Below are positions 52,553 through 62,811 of a stretch of DNA of 64,000 nucleotides, in pieces. The notes beneath the pieces are model-generated. The model did not search any database. It had not been told where the DNA came from and saw only the letters and a program-made list of their open reading frames with translations. The stretch is from Rheinheimera lutimaris (lineage in GTDB: Bacteria; Pseudomonadota; Gammaproteobacteria; Enterobacterales; Alteromonadaceae), in NCBI RefSeq assembly GCF_013283795.1, contig NZ_JABSOD010000002.1, positions 281,262 through 345,261 on the forward strand, written 5' to 3'. Within the stretch, counting starts at the first letter, position 1. The number at the start of each line of letters is the position of its first letter. The translations under genes were made by a program, and so were the position numbers.

Positions 52553-54475
52553 ATGACCTTACAAAAAACCTTTATTGTCTGGCTTACCGGCCTGGTTGTT
52601 GTCATCGCTATTGTGGTTATAGCGCTGATTTCCGGCCGTGAGACAGATAAAATCACCCTGCAACTGGAGCAAGAACGCACGCAGTTGGGGCGTGAAATCA
52701 TGGCGTTGCTCACGCTGACCGACAATCTGATGTTATCACAGGTAAAAAGCAGCATGCGCCTGCTGAATCAACGTATCAGCGAAAGCGGTGACGTCAGCGT
52801 AGGGCCGCCGGTAGATGTGGCCGGGCGCAAAGTAAACGATTTACTGTTGAATAATACCGGTCAGGCCAACCGGTTTGACTTAGTAGACTCACTAACCGAA
52901 ATTATGGGCGGAACCGCAACCCTGTTCAGCCGCGATAATGAAGATTTTGTGCGAATTTCTACCAATGTGATTACCAACGACAAAAGGGCTATCGGCACGG
53001 TGTTAGCGCCAACGGGTCTGGCTATTGCTGCTATCCGGCGTGGTGAGGCGTTTTATGGTGTGGTAGATATTTTAGGTAACCCCTTTGTCACCGGGTATGA
53101 ACCTATAAAAGATAGCAGCAACAAAGTTATAGGTATCAGCTACGTAGGCTATCGTGCTGATTTAGATGCGTTAAACCGTCTGGTGATGCAAAGCCGTATA
53201 TTGTCGCAAGGTTTTGTTGCCATAGAAGATCGCAGCGGTAAAGTGCGGGTTAATTCTGACAACATTCCCGCTGAGACAGTGCAGCAAATTTTGGCCGGGA
53301 AAAACGAGGGCTGGCAACAACAGACACTGGAGTTTGCGCCCTGGGGTTACAAAGTGCATCTGGTATATTCTGACCCGGAAAGAAGCAGCCTGGTGTGGCA
53401 AACTCTGGGGCCCATTATTGCGTTGGTGGTGTTATTTGGCATTTTGCTGATTGCGTTAGTGTTTTTTCTGACGAAAAAAGTGGTGATCCAACCGTTGAAC
53501 AAGGTTAATGCCTCTTTAGCGAATATTGTTGAAGGCGAGGGCGATTTAACCGCCCGGCTGAATTTTGCCCGTAAAGATGAGATCGGCATTATGGCTGCCG
53601 GTTTCGATGCCCTGTTAAGCCGTGTGCGGCAAACCATAGTAGATGTACAACAAGTGTCAAAAGGCTTGAAACAATCGGCGGACACTATGGATCAGGCTGC
53701 TAAGCAGGTGCTGCAAAAAATTACCCGGCAAACGCGGGAAACAACAGAGATTGCTCACGCCATTGAAGAAATGACCTCAACGGCGCATGCGGTAGCCCAG
53801 GGCGCTTTAAACGCGGAAACTGCGGCGCAGGAAGTCGCTACGCTGGCACAGCAGGTTATGCAGGTGGTTGAAAACACTGTAACGAATTCACAACAGCAAA
53901 TGCAGGCGGTGGATCAGTCGGAGCATGCTATCGGCTCGCTAACTAAAGCCAGCGTTGATATCGCCAAAGTACTGGAAGTGATCAGCAGTATTGCTGAGCA
54001 AACCAATTTGCTGGCGCTGAACGCCGCCATTGAAGCCGCCAGGGCCGGTGAGCAGGGCCGTGGCTTTAGCGTGGTAGCCGATGAAGTGCGCTCTTTGGCC
54101 AGCCGCACCCAGGCATCGACCGGTGAGATAAAGCATATGATTGCCGGGTTGGAAACCGGGGTGTTGTCGGTGGCTGAGATTAACAACCGTTATAAATCAA
54201 CCGTGCTGGATAACGTAAAGTTTGCCGAAGCGGCGCGTAAGGCTTTGCACGCGGTGCAAGCTGCCGTAGAGCAAATTAAAAGCCAGAATGCCGGCATTGC
54301 CAGCGCGGCCGAGCAACAAAGTACAGTGGCTGAAAACATTAACCAAAAAACCCGTCAAATTAGTCAGTTAGCAGAAGACAGTGCGCAGCAGTCTGAAGTG
54401 ACGCAGCAAACCAGCAGTGGTTTAATGCGCCAGTGCGAAACTCTGGTGACTATTTTGTCCGGTTACAAGGTATAA
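52553..54475 (+). CDS. Methyl-accepting chemotaxis protein with Cache domain
   Basis: A 640-residue chemoreceptor from the ATG at 52553 (a GTG 12 bases earlier is possible). TM1 is [18 protein letters not shown], and a periplasmic Cache_3/Cache_2-type ligand domain follows (about 35-275, with [19 protein letters not shown]). Then TM2 ([19 protein letters not shown]), HAMP, and the coiled-coil signalling domain with hairpin tip [16 protein letters not shown]. The ligand is unknown; this Cache group often binds small organic acids. It is monocistronic. Its 3' end overlaps the convergent transglutaminase gene by 26 bases, with no room for a terminator. Confidence 0.93.
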   Translation: MTLQKTFIVWLTGLVVVIAIVVIALISGRETDKITLQLEQERTQLGREIMALLTLTDNLMLSQVKSSMRLLNQRISESGDVSVGPPVDVAGRKVNDLLLNNTGQANRFDLVDSLTEIMGGTATLFSRDNEDFVRISTNVITNDKRAIGTVLAPTGLAIAAIRRGEAFYGVVDILGNPFVTGYEPIKDSSNKVIGISYVGYRADLDALNRLVMQSRILSQGFVAIEDRSGKVRVNSDNIPAETVQQILAGKNEGWQQQTLEFAPWGYKVHLVYSDPERSSLVWQTLGPIIALVVLFGILLIALVFFLTKKVVIQPLNKVNASLANIVEGEGDLTARLNFARKDEIGIMAAGFDALLSRVRQTIVDVQQVSKGLKQSADTMDQAAKQVLQKITRQTRETTEIAHAIEEMTSTAHAVAQGALNAETAAQEVATLAQQVMQVVENTVTNSQQQMQAVDQSEHAIGSLTKASVDIAKVLEVISSIAEQTNLLALNAAIEAARAGEQGRGFSVVADEVRSLASRTQASTGEIKHMIAGLETGVLSVAEINNRYKSTVLDNVKFAEAARKALHAVQAAVEQIKSQNAGIASAAEQQSTVAENINQKTRQISQLAEDSAQQSEVTQQTSSGLMRQCETLVTILSGYKV

Positions 54476-55337
54476 CATCAACGGCGACACGCAATTGGTG
54501 CTCGCCGCTACCTTGCAGTACGCCTTTTAGTGGTACCACATCGGCATAATCACGGCCCCATGCTAAGGTCAGGTGCTGCTCGTCGGCCAGCACGTTATTG
54601 GTAGGGTCAAAATCAATCCAGCCGAGTGATGGGTCAAATACCGCAAACCAGGCATGCGATGCATCTGCGCCGACTAAACGCGGTTGGCCTTCAGGTGGCC
54701 GCGTTTGCAGATAACCGCTGATATAACGTGCCGGCACGCCGACCGAACGCAGACAACTGATGGCAAGTTGGGCAAAGTCCTGACATACGCCTCTTTTATG
54801 CTGTAATACTTCGCTAATCGGCGTAATGACAGTGCTGAATTCAGGGTCATACTGAAATTCTTTAAAAATCAGCTGATTAAGCGCTTGCGCCAGTTGCAGT
54901 ACATTTTTCTCCGCTTGCAGCAGCGGTAAGATCAGAGCTTTAGCTTCAGGCTGCAGTGGGATCATCCGGCTGGCATTAAGACACAGCCTGGCCGCTAATG
55001 CTGCGCTGCTGCTATCGGTCGCCAGGTAGTGTGTCAGTTCGCTGATATCTGCGCCGTCGCGTATTTTCAATACATTATGCCGTGCCTGCACCTGCACTAC
55101 ACTGCGGGCTGTTACACTAAGTTGTTGGTGTGGTGGTTGCAGATGAATAAAATGTTGGATATTGCCAAAACTGTCGATGTGCTGTTGCAGTTCAGACGGT
55201 GCAGGGCTAACGCTAAGGTCAAACTGCTCTACCTGCTGATACGGCAGGTTGCGCGGTGTTAGCCAGGCCAGGTTGTAGCTGTTAGCTACCATATGGGTAT
55301 AACGGTACTCGGTGCAGTGGCTAAGCTGGTATTTCAT
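54450..55337 (-). CDS. Transglutaminase-like cysteine protease-fold protein
   Basis: A 295-residue cytoplasmic protein with an N-terminal bacterial transglutaminase region ([23 protein letters not shown]) and a transglutaminase-like core. The triad is Cys185 ([10 protein letters not shown]), His228 ([10 protein letters not shown]) and Asp244 (DFDPTNN). It is the last gene of the ATP-grasp/alpha-E operon, 16 bases after the fusion gene. In the predicted peptide-tag systems described by comparative genomics (Iyer and colleagues, ATP-grasp amidoligases) this partner is expected to cut or transfer peptides made by the ATP-grasp enzyme. Confidence 0.88.
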   Translation of the reverse strand: MKYQLSHCTEYRYTHMVANSYNLAWLTPRNLPYQQVEQFDLSVSPAPSELQQHIDSFGNIQHFIHLQPPHQQLSVTARSVVQVQARHNVLKIRDGADISELTHYLATDSSSAALAARLCLNASRMIPLQPEAKALILPLLQAEKNVLQLAQALNQLIFKEFQYDPEFSTVITPISEVLQHKRGVCQDFAQLAISCLRSVGVPARYISGYLQTRPPEGQPRLVGADASHAWFAVFDPSLGWIDFDPTNNVLADEQHLTLAWGRDYADVVPLKGVLQGSGEHQLRVAVDVIPCNRTK

Positions 55338-55352
55338 TGTATACAGACCCTG

Positions 55353-57845
55353 TTAGAAACTCTGCCATTGGCTGCTTAAATCAGCATGATTAAAGTAGGA
55401 CTGTGTAATGCTGTCAGACAGCTGACGCAACAGTTGTTGCAGCTGATGTAGCAGTAAACTGAGATCCGGCTTTGCGTGTTGCTGTGAGTCAAACAGTTGT
55501 TGTGGATCTAATTGGTGTAACAAGGCTACCAATTCCATGGCCAGGCGTTGCTCGCGGCCGGGTTTTAACCCCACACCAGCCTGCAGTGCCGGAAGTTTTT
55601 CGGTTTGTCGCAGCAGACTGGCACACTGATAACCTACTGAACGCGGCGTGCTGTCGTCCAACAATAACAAGTCAATAATAGCCGGAGCATACAGCTCAGC
55701 CTGATAGCGCCGGCGGTAGGTGAGTAATGTATCCGCCAGGCGTAGCAGGGCCTCAAGCAAAGCATCACCCGGTGGCCTATGAGTAAACACAGCTTGTAGC
55801 AGGCTGCAGGTTTGCAGTGCCCGTTCCAGGTGCTGGCCCAGATCCATAAAACGCAACGTTTGGGTACGGCTCATGGTTTCATTGTTCAGGCCGTAAATGG
55901 CTGTTTGCAGCAGCACTACCTCGTCCAGTGTACGTTGCAGCGTTGCCATTTGCGGCTGAGCAGAGAGGGCCGGCCACTGATAAACGGCCGTTTGCAGTTT
56001 ATCCAGTACATACCAGGTATCTTCACTAAAATATTCGCGTACCGACTGGGCATTAAACAACAGGTTTTGCAACACGGCCGCCACGCCGTGCGGATTGGCG
56101 GTATTAAATAAGCTTTCCAGTGTTACTTGTGCTGCAGTTATCTTTGCGGGTGCAGCGCTATCGCCACTGCCGTTAGCTTGCAGGCAAAAATGCAGTAAAC
56201 AGGCGGCGTCCTGTTGTGTTGCGGGCTCACTGCTGCTGAGTAAGGTGAGCGCCGCGCGCAGGGCCCTGCATATCAGGTTCAACCGTTCGTTGTAGCGCCC
56301 TAACCAGAATAAATGGTCGGCTACGCGACTGGGCAATAAACCGGAGTGGCGTGACAGCGTAACTTGCTGCTTTGCGCTTTGCAGCAAACTTACAGCGTGA
56401 GCTTTGTCTGCCAGTACCCAAACATCTTTGGCTTTGAAAGCCTGATTAAAACCGGCACTGTCAGTCAATTGCAAGGCGTTGCCGTTTGCACTGACACGGC
56501 CCAGGGCGCCCGGCATAACGTGCACTTCAATGCCGGTTTCAGCTTGGTTTTCAAGCAAGCTGAACAGACGCAATACCCCCGTTTGTTGTGGCAGCTGCGC
56601 ATCGGCGGGCGAGCTGTCTGCTAAGCTATTTACCGGCAAAGTGCTCAGTGGCAATAACTGTCTTGCAATGTACGCCGCCGGTTGCAGCAGCAGCTGTTGC
56701 CACAACGCTGCGCGCTCTGCGACGTTAAGCTGTGGCAGTAACCATTGTTTGCCGCTGAGTAAATGTTGCAGGCAGTACTGCTGTTGATTGGCTTGCAACT
56801 GCGCCAGGTCTTGCTTATCACCACACCACAACGCCGCAACAGTGGGTAACAGTAATGGCTGCTGCAACAAAAACTCGCAACATGGCGCTAAAAACGGCAA
56901 CAAAGCACCCGAGTCAAGCAGTGCGGTACCCGGTGGGTTAACACAGAGCAGTTGTTGTTGGCGGATACTTTGTAATAGCCCGGCACTGCCACTGCCGGCG
57001 GCATCCAGCTCCAGCGAATCACAACTGCTGTCCGGCAGATAGCGCAGCAGGCTTTGCAACGGCTGCAGGCCGCTTAAGGTTTTTAACCACAGTTGGCCGT
57101 CTTTAAACATCAGATCTGCACCGTGTACCAGGGCAATGTCGAGGTAGTTGGCCAGAAAAGCGTGCTCAAAATAGGCTGCATCGCGTTTATGGTGCGTTAA
57201 GATGCCGGCGGTTTTTTGTCTGTTATCGCCATGGTAGCCTTGCTGCAGTAACTGTTGTAAACGGCGGAAAAAGCCGGCTAACTGGCTTTTTTTAATGCCT
57301 GCGTTTAACTCGCCGGTGGTGTTGTTAAATGCCAGCCGGTGCTCCAGTACATAGCCCAAACCGGCTGGTAAGCGGCTGTTATCGCCCCAGGCGCAGAAGT
57401 TACCGGCGCTGTTGCGGCCGATATCGGTGGCCAACATGGGCAGCCAAGGCTGTTTGCCGGTTAAGTTAACGCAGGGTAACAGATAATCTTTGTTTAAAAA
57501 GATCACTTCCGGCGGAATAATAGCGTGTTGTAACAACTGCTGCGGGCCGTAAAGGTCATGTAAAATGGCGTTTAACAACTGGTGCCGCTGGCTCAGGCCG
57601 CTTTCCAGTTGCAGCCATTGTGGCTCGCTGATAAGCCAGGGCATTAAATCCAGCTGACGTTGCGGCTGTTGGCCCGGTGAAAACGCGGTACCATTTTCAC
57701 GCAGCTGATGTTGCAACTCATCCTGCAGTTGCTGCAGCCTGGCAGGGCTTTGTTGTTGCCACCAGTGCTGCAGATGCTGCCACGGCTTCAGCTGTTGCCA
57801 GTGTTGCTGTTCAGCTAAATTGTGCGGCGTAACGCTCACTGACAT
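55353..57845 (-). CDS. Fusion of circularly permuted ATP-grasp (degenerate) and alpha-E domain
   Basis: An 830-residue protein. Residues about 60-480 follow the circularly permuted ATP-grasp 2 pattern (QRHQLLNAILHDLYGPQQLL, DNSRLPAGLGYVLEHRLAF, DAAYFEHAFLANYLDIALVHG). Residues about 510-830 are an alpha-E (DUF403) helical domain (VADHLFWLGRYNERLNLICRA). Compared with the complete ATP-grasp at 58835-60313, no equivalent of the KPANESGGYG nucleotide loop or of the LDLRPF segment is visible, although the order of the other blocks is kept. I infer that the ATP-grasp half is catalytically weakened or non-catalytic and may act as a partner of the other enzyme. Such two-domain fusions exist in many proteobacteria. 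Confidence 0.82.
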   Translation of the reverse strand: MSVSVTPHNLAEQQHWQQLKPWQHLQHWWQQQSPARLQQLQDELQHQLRENGTAFSPGQQPQRQLDLMPWLISEPQWLQLESGLSQRHQLLNAILHDLYGPQQLLQHAIIPPEVIFLNKDYLLPCVNLTGKQPWLPMLATDIGRNSAGNFCAWGDNSRLPAGLGYVLEHRLAFNNTTGELNAGIKKSQLAGFFRRLQQLLQQGYHGDNRQKTAGILTHHKRDAAYFEHAFLANYLDIALVHGADLMFKDGQLWLKTLSGLQPLQSLLRYLPDSSCDSLELDAAGSGSAGLLQSIRQQQLLCVNPPGTALLDSGALLPFLAPCCEFLLQQPLLLPTVAALWCGDKQDLAQLQANQQQYCLQHLLSGKQWLLPQLNVAERAALWQQLLLQPAAYIARQLLPLSTLPVNSLADSSPADAQLPQQTGVLRLFSLLENQAETGIEVHVMPGALGRVSANGNALQLTDSAGFNQAFKAKDVWVLADKAHAVSLLQSAKQQVTLSRHSGLLPSRVADHLFWLGRYNERLNLICRALRAALTLLSSSEPATQQDAACLLHFCLQANGSGDSAAPAKITAAQVTLESLFNTANPHGVAAVLQNLLFNAQSVREYFSEDTWYVLDKLQTAVYQWPALSAQPQMATLQRTLDEVVLLQTAIYGLNNETMSRTQTLRFMDLGQHLERALQTCSLLQAVFTHRPPGDALLEALLRLADTLLTYRRRYQAELYAPAIIDLLLLDDSTPRSVGYQCASLLRQTEKLPALQAGVGLKPGREQRLAMELVALLHQLDPQQLFDSQQHAKPDLSLLLHQLQQLLRQLSDSITQSYFNHADLSSQWQSF

Positions 57846-57865
57846 ACGGCTCCTGTTAAATCAGT

Positions 57866-58831
57866 TCAGGCAGAAAGTTGTTGCTGCTGCGCAGCAGCGG
57901 GCTCAGTTATCACCTGATGTAACTGCATAATACCGGCCTGGATCTGGTCTATCAGGCTATGCAACTGTTCGGTTGACAGCTCGCTTAGTGGCGCGGCTTT
58001 AAGCAGTGTCTGCAACTGATGCACTTGCTGCAAAATGTTGATGCTGTGCGGTAAGCCTTTGGCTGAAGCGGCAACACGGTTAAAACAATAGGCGATAGAG
58101 CGGGGGAAATCCGCAAAAGTCAGCAGATAGTCGATAGCATCAACATCACTGCTTTGATGCGCCAGATAATAATGATATGACTCTATGCCACCCAATGCAT
58201 TAAGGATAGAGGTCCAGCGAAATTTAGGCCGTTTAATTTGTGTTGGTTGTAATTGTTGCAGCACCATCACATCCATAATGCGGGTGGTCATATCGGCACG
58301 CTCTACGTGGCGGCCCATATTAAACAAACCAAAGGCGTCGCTGCGAAGCATTACACCGTCTAACACACCTACCACCATTTGACAGCGCCGGCTTACTTCT
58401 GTCATCAGATTATAGCGCTGTTGGCGCCCGCCGGGCTGTTGGCAATGTTGTTGAATAAAACTATCCAGCATATTTAACTCTTCCCACATATCACGCGGGA
58501 TCAACTGGCGTACAGAGCGGGCGTTGTATTTCAGTTGGCTGCAGGTATGGCGGATAGACACGCTGCTGGCGTTGTTGCTGATTAAATGCGCCATTACCGC
58601 ATATTCAATGCTGGCTTGTTCCGGCGTGGCATCAGGCGGCAGCTGATAGTCGGCCAGGGTGCTGCTGCTGTCCAGCCCCATTACATCCAGCAGTATCGGC
58701 CAACTGAAGCGGGTGTCTTTGTGGCTGTCTATCAGCAGGTGGCTGGTGGCGTTTACCAGCCTTGCGGTATCGTCCAGCCGCTCCAGGTAGCGACCGAGCC
58801 AGAAAATATTATCGACAGATTTCAGCAGCAT
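57866..58831 (-). CDS. Alpha-E domain protein (DUF403)
   Basis: A 321-residue all-helical protein of the alpha-E family. The opening LLKSVDNIFWLGRYLERLDDTARLVNA and the central DAFGLFNMGRHVERADMTTRIMDV carry the paired Glu-Arg motifs (GRYLER and GRHVER) after which the domain is named. It lies 3 bases after the ATP-grasp gene. The function is unknown, but it is almost always found beside circularly permuted ATP-grasp and transglutaminase genes. It is a probable subunit of the same complex. It is homologous to the C-terminal half of the fusion protein, so the operon contains two alpha-E units. Confidence 0.9.
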   Translation of the reverse strand: MLLKSVDNIFWLGRYLERLDDTARLVNATSHLLIDSHKDTRFSWPILLDVMGLDSSSTLADYQLPPDATPEQASIEYAVMAHLISNNASSVSIRHTCSQLKYNARSVRQLIPRDMWEELNMLDSFIQQHCQQPGGRQQRYNLMTEVSRRCQMVVGVLDGVMLRSDAFGLFNMGRHVERADMTTRIMDVMVLQQLQPTQIKRPKFRWTSILNALGGIESYHYYLAHQSSDVDAIDYLLTFADFPRSIAYCFNRVAASAKGLPHSINILQQVHQLQTLLKAAPLSELSTEQLHSLIDQIQAGIMQLHQVITEPAAAQQQQLSA

Positions 58832-58834
58832 AAG

Positions 58835-60313
58835 TTATACCTCATCGTTGATAATCCAGGTGTCTTTACTGCCACCGCCCTGGGATGAATTTACCACCAG
58901 CGAGCCGCGAGTCAGCGCTACCCGGCTTAAACCGCCGGTGGTGCAGTACAGCTCTTTGCCCTGCAAAATAAAGGGGCGTAAATCGAGGTGACGTGGCTCC
59001 AGCGCACCGTCGCACAGTGTCGGTGCGGTAGATAAGTTAAGCGTAGGCTGGGCTATAAAATTGCGTGGGTTAGCCTTTATGGCGGCCGCCATCTGTTGCT
59101 GTTCGGCTAATGTTGAGCGCGGGCCGATTAAAATGCCGTAGCCGCCGGACTCGTTGGCCGGTTTTACCACCAGTTTATCCAGGTTTGCTAACACATAACT
59201 GCGCTGCTTCGGCTCCAGACACAGGTAGGTTTCTACATTGTCTATAAGTGGTTGCTCGCCTAAGTAATATTGAATAATTTGTGGTACATAGGCATAAATA
59301 ACTTTGTCATCGGCCACCCCGGATCCCGGCGCATTGGCAATAGCCACATTGCCTTTAGCCCACGCCTTAATCAGGCCAGGTACACCCAGCACCGAGTCGG
59401 GACGGAACGTCTGTGGGTCAAGAAACACATCGTCAATACGGCGGTAGATAACGTCAACCCGTTGCTTACCATGCAGCTTTTTCAAATAAACAATGTCATC
59501 TTCGACAAATAAATCGGTGTTTTCGGCCAGCTCTATGCCGGTTTGCTGCGCCAGAAAGCTGTGTTCAAAATAGGCCGAGTTATAGATGCCGGGGGTTAGC
59601 AGCACTATACAGGGTACATCGCTGCTGCGCGGTGCCAGTGATGCCAGCATGCGCCACAGCTGGTGTGTGTAATCGTCTACCGGATATATGGTTGAGTCAG
59701 CAAACAGCTCGGGGAACACCCGTTTCATTACGGTACGGTTTTCCAGCATGTAAGACACCCCTGACGGTACGCGCAGGTTATCTTCCAATACCAGAAAACG
59801 GCCTGTCCCGTCACGAACCAAATCAGTGCCGCAAATGTTGGCCCAGACGCCATAACGGGGCGAAATGCCCTGGCATGGTGCAAGATAATTTTTCGATTGC
59901 AACACCAGCTCAGCCGGTACTATGCCGTCTTTAAGGATCTGTTGGTCGTTATATAAGTCATCAATAAACAGATTAAGTGCGGTTAAACGTTGCTTTAAAC
60001 CGGCGCTGGTACGCTGCCATTCGGAGCCGGGAATAGTGCGCGGCATCACATCTAACGGCCAGGCGCGGTCGATATTGCTGCCATCGCTGTACAGCGTAAA
60101 GCACACTCCCATATCGCTAATAGTTTGATTTAACTGAATTTGCCTTTGGCAAAGTTCAGTAGCACCATGTTTATCAATAAAGCGCGCAATGGCAGCGGCC
60201 GGCGGGCGCACGCTGCCATCGTCATGAACCAATTCATCAAAGCAGTTGGCGGTTAGCGGATATCCGCCACGGGTAAAACTTTTTACACTCATCGGCAACT
60301 CCTTGTACTGCAC
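58835..60313 (-). CDS. Circularly permuted type 2 ATP-grasp protein
   Basis: A 492-residue cytoplasmic protein of the CP_ATPgrasp_2 family (formerly DUF404/DUF407). LEDNLRVPSGVSYMLENRTVMK, NSAYFEHSFLAQQTGIELAE, VIYRRIDDVFLDP, the nucleotide loop KPANESGGYG (Lys384-Gly393), and PRHLDLRPFILQG near the C-terminus show a complete active site. By family it should activate a carboxylate with ATP and join it to an amine, forming a peptide or amide bond; no substrate is known. It is the first gene of the operon. In related loci the neighbours include alpha-E, transglutaminase and sometimes the proteasome-like Anbu, which is absent here. Confidence 0.9.
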   Translation of the reverse strand: MQYKELPMSVKSFTRGGYPLTANCFDELVHDDGSVRPPAAAIARFIDKHGATELCQRQIQLNQTISDMGVCFTLYSDGSNIDRAWPLDVMPRTIPGSEWQRTSAGLKQRLTALNLFIDDLYNDQQILKDGIVPAELVLQSKNYLAPCQGISPRYGVWANICGTDLVRDGTGRFLVLEDNLRVPSGVSYMLENRTVMKRVFPELFADSTIYPVDDYTHQLWRMLASLAPRSSDVPCIVLLTPGIYNSAYFEHSFLAQQTGIELAENTDLFVEDDIVYLKKLHGKQRVDVIYRRIDDVFLDPQTFRPDSVLGVPGLIKAWAKGNVAIANAPGSGVADDKVIYAYVPQIIQYYLGEQPLIDNVETYLCLEPKQRSYVLANLDKLVVKPANESGGYGILIGPRSTLAEQQQMAAAIKANPRNFIAQPTLNLSTAPTLCDGALEPRHLDLRPFILQGKELYCTTGGLSRVALTRGSLVVNSSQGGGSKDTWIINDEV

Positions 60314-60380
60314 CCTAAACTCAGCACGGCTGATACAATAAATACAGCAAGGGGTATGCCACAGTATAAATAACAGACAG

Positions 60381-60417
60381 AAAAAAGCCCCGCAGGTTAA
60401 CCGGCGGGGCTTTTTTT
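60381..60417 (-). terminator. Rho-independent terminator after fusA
   Basis: A GC-rich stem (AAAAAAGCCCCGC at 60381-60393 with its complement at 60404-60416) with a 10-base loop and a T-run on the minus strand, 15 bases beyond the EF-G stop. T residues on the plus side make it look bidirectional. Confidence 0.88.
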
Positions 60418-60430
60418 AAAGCGTTACTGC

Positions 60431-62530
60431 TTAGTTTTTAGCAGCGGCAGCTTTCTTTTCTTTTTCTTTGGCGATAACAGTTTCTGCTACGTTAGCCGGG
60501 CACGGTGAGTAGTGCGAGAACTCCATAGAGAACTGACCACGGCCTGACGTCATAGTACGCAGAGTACTGATGTAACCGAACATTTCTGACAGTGGTACGT
60601 CAGCTTTGATACGTACGCCGGTAACACCTGCTTCCTGGCCAGAGATCATGCCGCGACGACGGTTTAAATCACCGATAACATCACCTACGTGATCTTCCGG
60701 GGTAAACACGTCAACTTTCATGATTGGCTCAAGCATTTGCGCGCCGGCCTTAGGCATAGATTGACGGAAAGCGCCTTTAGCGGCGATTTCAAACGCGATG
60801 GCTGATGAGTCAACAGCGTGGAAACCACCGTCGAATACTTCAACTTCAACGTCTAATACCGGGAAGCCAGCCAGGGTACCGGTTGACATCATAGACTCAA
60901 AGCCTTTCTCGATAGCAGGCATAAATTCTTTTGGTACGCTACCACCAACAACGGTAGAGATGAATTTAAAGCCTGAGTTTTGCTCGCCCGGACGAATGCG
61001 GTAATCGATTTTACCGTACTGACCAGAACCACCTGATTGCTTCTTGTGGGTGTAGCTGTCTTCGATTTCACGGGTAATAGTTTCGCGGTAAGCAACCTGT
61101 GGCTGACCTACAACTAACTCAACGCCGTAAGTACGTTTTAAGATGTCTACTTTGATATCTAAGTGTAATTCACCCATACCTTTAAGGATGGTTTCACCTG
61201 AGTCAACGTCAGTTTCAACACGGAAGGTTGGATCTTCAGCAACCATCTTACCGATAGCGATACCCATCTTCTCTACTGAGCCTTTATCTTTTGGCGTAAC
61301 AGAGATAGAAATTACCGGCTCCGGGAATACCATTGGCTCAAGCGTACAAGGGTGCTTAGGATCACACAAAGTGTGGCCGGTCTGGGTGTTGTTCTTCATA
61401 CCTACCAGCGCAATGATGTCACCCGCCTGAGCAGTAGTCAGGTCGGTACGGTCATTCGCCTGCATTTCAACCATACGGCCGATACGCTCGGTTTTGCCGG
61501 TGAAAGAGTTCAGGATGGTATCACCCTTGTTCAGTACACCAGAGTAGATACGGATAAAGGTCAGGGCGCCGAAACGGTCATCCATGATTTTGAATGCTAA
61601 AGCGCGGAACGGCTCGTCAGCAGACACGATAGCGTGTTGGCCGGTTTCGTTACCTTCTTCGTCAGTCAGTGGCTGAGGAATAACTTCAGTCGGGCTTGGC
61701 AGATAATCAACAACCGCATCTAACAGTAATTGCATACCTTTGTTTTTAAAGGCTGAACCACAGTAAGTCGGGAAGAATGCCAGGTCGCGACAGCCTTTAC
61801 GGATACAACGCTTAATGTCTTCCAGAGACGGCTCTTCGCCTTCCATGTACGCCATTAACAGGTCGTCATCTTGCTCTACAGCAGTTTCGATCAGTTGTTG
61901 ACGGTACATTTCAACGTCGTCAGCCATGTCAGCCGGTACGTCAGTTACGGTGTAGTTTTCCGGTAAGCCGGTTTCATCCCAGATGTAGGCTTTCTGTGTT
62001 AACAGGTCAACTACACCTTTGAAGGTGTCTTCACGGCCGATTGGTAACACCATGATCAGTGGGTTTGCGCCCAGAACTTTCTTAACCTGTTCAGTAACAC
62101 GGATAAAGTCAGCACCGATACGGTCCAGCTTGTTAACGAAGATCAGACGTGATACTTCAGCATCGTTAGCATAGCGCCAGTTAGTTTCTGATTGTGGCTC
62201 AACACCGCCTGAACCACAGAATACACCAACACCACCGTCTAATACTTTTAATGAACGGTATACTTCAACAGTGAAGTCAACGTGGCCCGGGGTATCGATA
62301 ACGTTGAAACGGTAGCCTTTCCAGAAACAGCTAACAGCTGCTGACTGGATAGTAATACCGCGCTCGGCTTCCTGTTCCATAAAGTCGGTAGTAGATTCAC
62401 CTTCGTGAACTTCACCTAACTTATGGATCTTACCGGTCAGTTTCAGGATACGCTCGGTAGTAGTGGTTTTGCCGGCATCAACGTGGGCGAAGATACCAAT
62501 GTTTCTGTATAAGGATAAATCTGCTGACAT
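60431..62530 (-). CDS. fusA: Elongation factor G (stand-alone copy)
   Basis: A 699-residue translational GTPase with the EF-G domain order. G-motifs are [14 protein letters not shown] (G1), [12 protein letters not shown] (G3) and [11 protein letters not shown] (G4, with Leu where most EF-Gs have Met). Domain IV-V features are [36 protein letters not shown] and the C-terminal [14 protein letters not shown]. It catalyses translocation. It is not in a str operon: no rpsL, rpsG or tuf gene is adjacent, so it is likely the second EF-G (EF-G2/FusB type) of this group. The C-terminus ends in a basic [12 protein letters not shown] run. The gene is transcribed alone, with its own terminator. Confidence 0.93.
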   Translation of the reverse strand: MSADLSLYRNIGIFAHVDAGKTTTTERILKLTGKIHKLGEVHEGESTTDFMEQEAERGITIQSAAVSCFWKGYRFNVIDTPGHVDFTVEVYRSLKVLDGGVGVFCGSGGVEPQSETNWRYANDAEVSRLIFVNKLDRIGADFIRVTEQVKKVLGANPLIMVLPIGREDTFKGVVDLLTQKAYIWDETGLPENYTVTDVPADMADDVEMYRQQLIETAVEQDDDLLMAYMEGEEPSLEDIKRCIRKGCRDLAFFPTYCGSAFKNKGMQLLLDAVVDYLPSPTEVIPQPLTDEEGNETGQHAIVSADEPFRALAFKIMDDRFGALTFIRIYSGVLNKGDTILNSFTGKTERIGRMVEMQANDRTDLTTAQAGDIIALVGMKNNTQTGHTLCDPKHPCTLEPMVFPEPVISISVTPKDKGSVEKMGIAIGKMVAEDPTFRVETDVDSGETILKGMGELHLDIKVDILKRTYGVELVVGQPQVAYRETITREIEDSYTHKKQSGGSGQYGKIDYRIRPGEQNSGFKFISTVVGGSVPKEFMPAIEKGFESMMSTGTLAGFPVLDVEVEVFDGGFHAVDSSAIAFEIAAKGAFRQSMPKAGAQMLEPIMKVDVFTPEDHVGDVIGDLNRRRGMISGQEAGVTGVRIKADVPLSEMFGYISTLRTMTSGRGQFSMEFSHYSPCPANVAETVIAKEKEKKAAAAKN

Positions 62531-62724
62531 AGTAATCTCAATAAGCTAGGGTTTGAAAATAGTGCGGTAATATACAGGATTTCAAAACGTTTTGCAGGAA
62601 AAAAAATGTTGTCGGCGGCTAATTTTTTATCCATGCTGTCAAAGCATAGTTACAATCGCCGCGAAGCACTTTATTTGCCGCGCTTTCAGGCGCGGATTAA
62701 GGCTGTAGTGCATGTTATCAGTTG

Positions 62725-62776
62725 CTTACTCTCAGCTGAGTAAGGCCGGTTGCTGAAAACAGCGCGCACCGGCCTT
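62725..62776. repeat. Two adjacent hairpins upstream of the GNAT gene
   Basis: The first hairpin pairs CTTACTC (62725-62731) with GAGTAAG (62738-62744). The second pairs AAGGCCGGT (62742-62750) with ACCGGCCTT (62768-62776) and holds a nested GCTG-AAAA-CAGC stem. They share bases 62742-62744 and so could be mutually exclusive. They lie 35 bases before the GNAT start; role unknown. Confidence 0.55.
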
Positions 62777-62811
62777 GTACCTTTATACACATTTTCTCAG
62801 GTAGATTAACG

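Noticed and set aside
54450..60313. Anbu-type proteasome gene expected with the ATP-grasp operon
   Set aside because: No N-terminal-nucleophile hydrolase is present in or next to the operon within this window.
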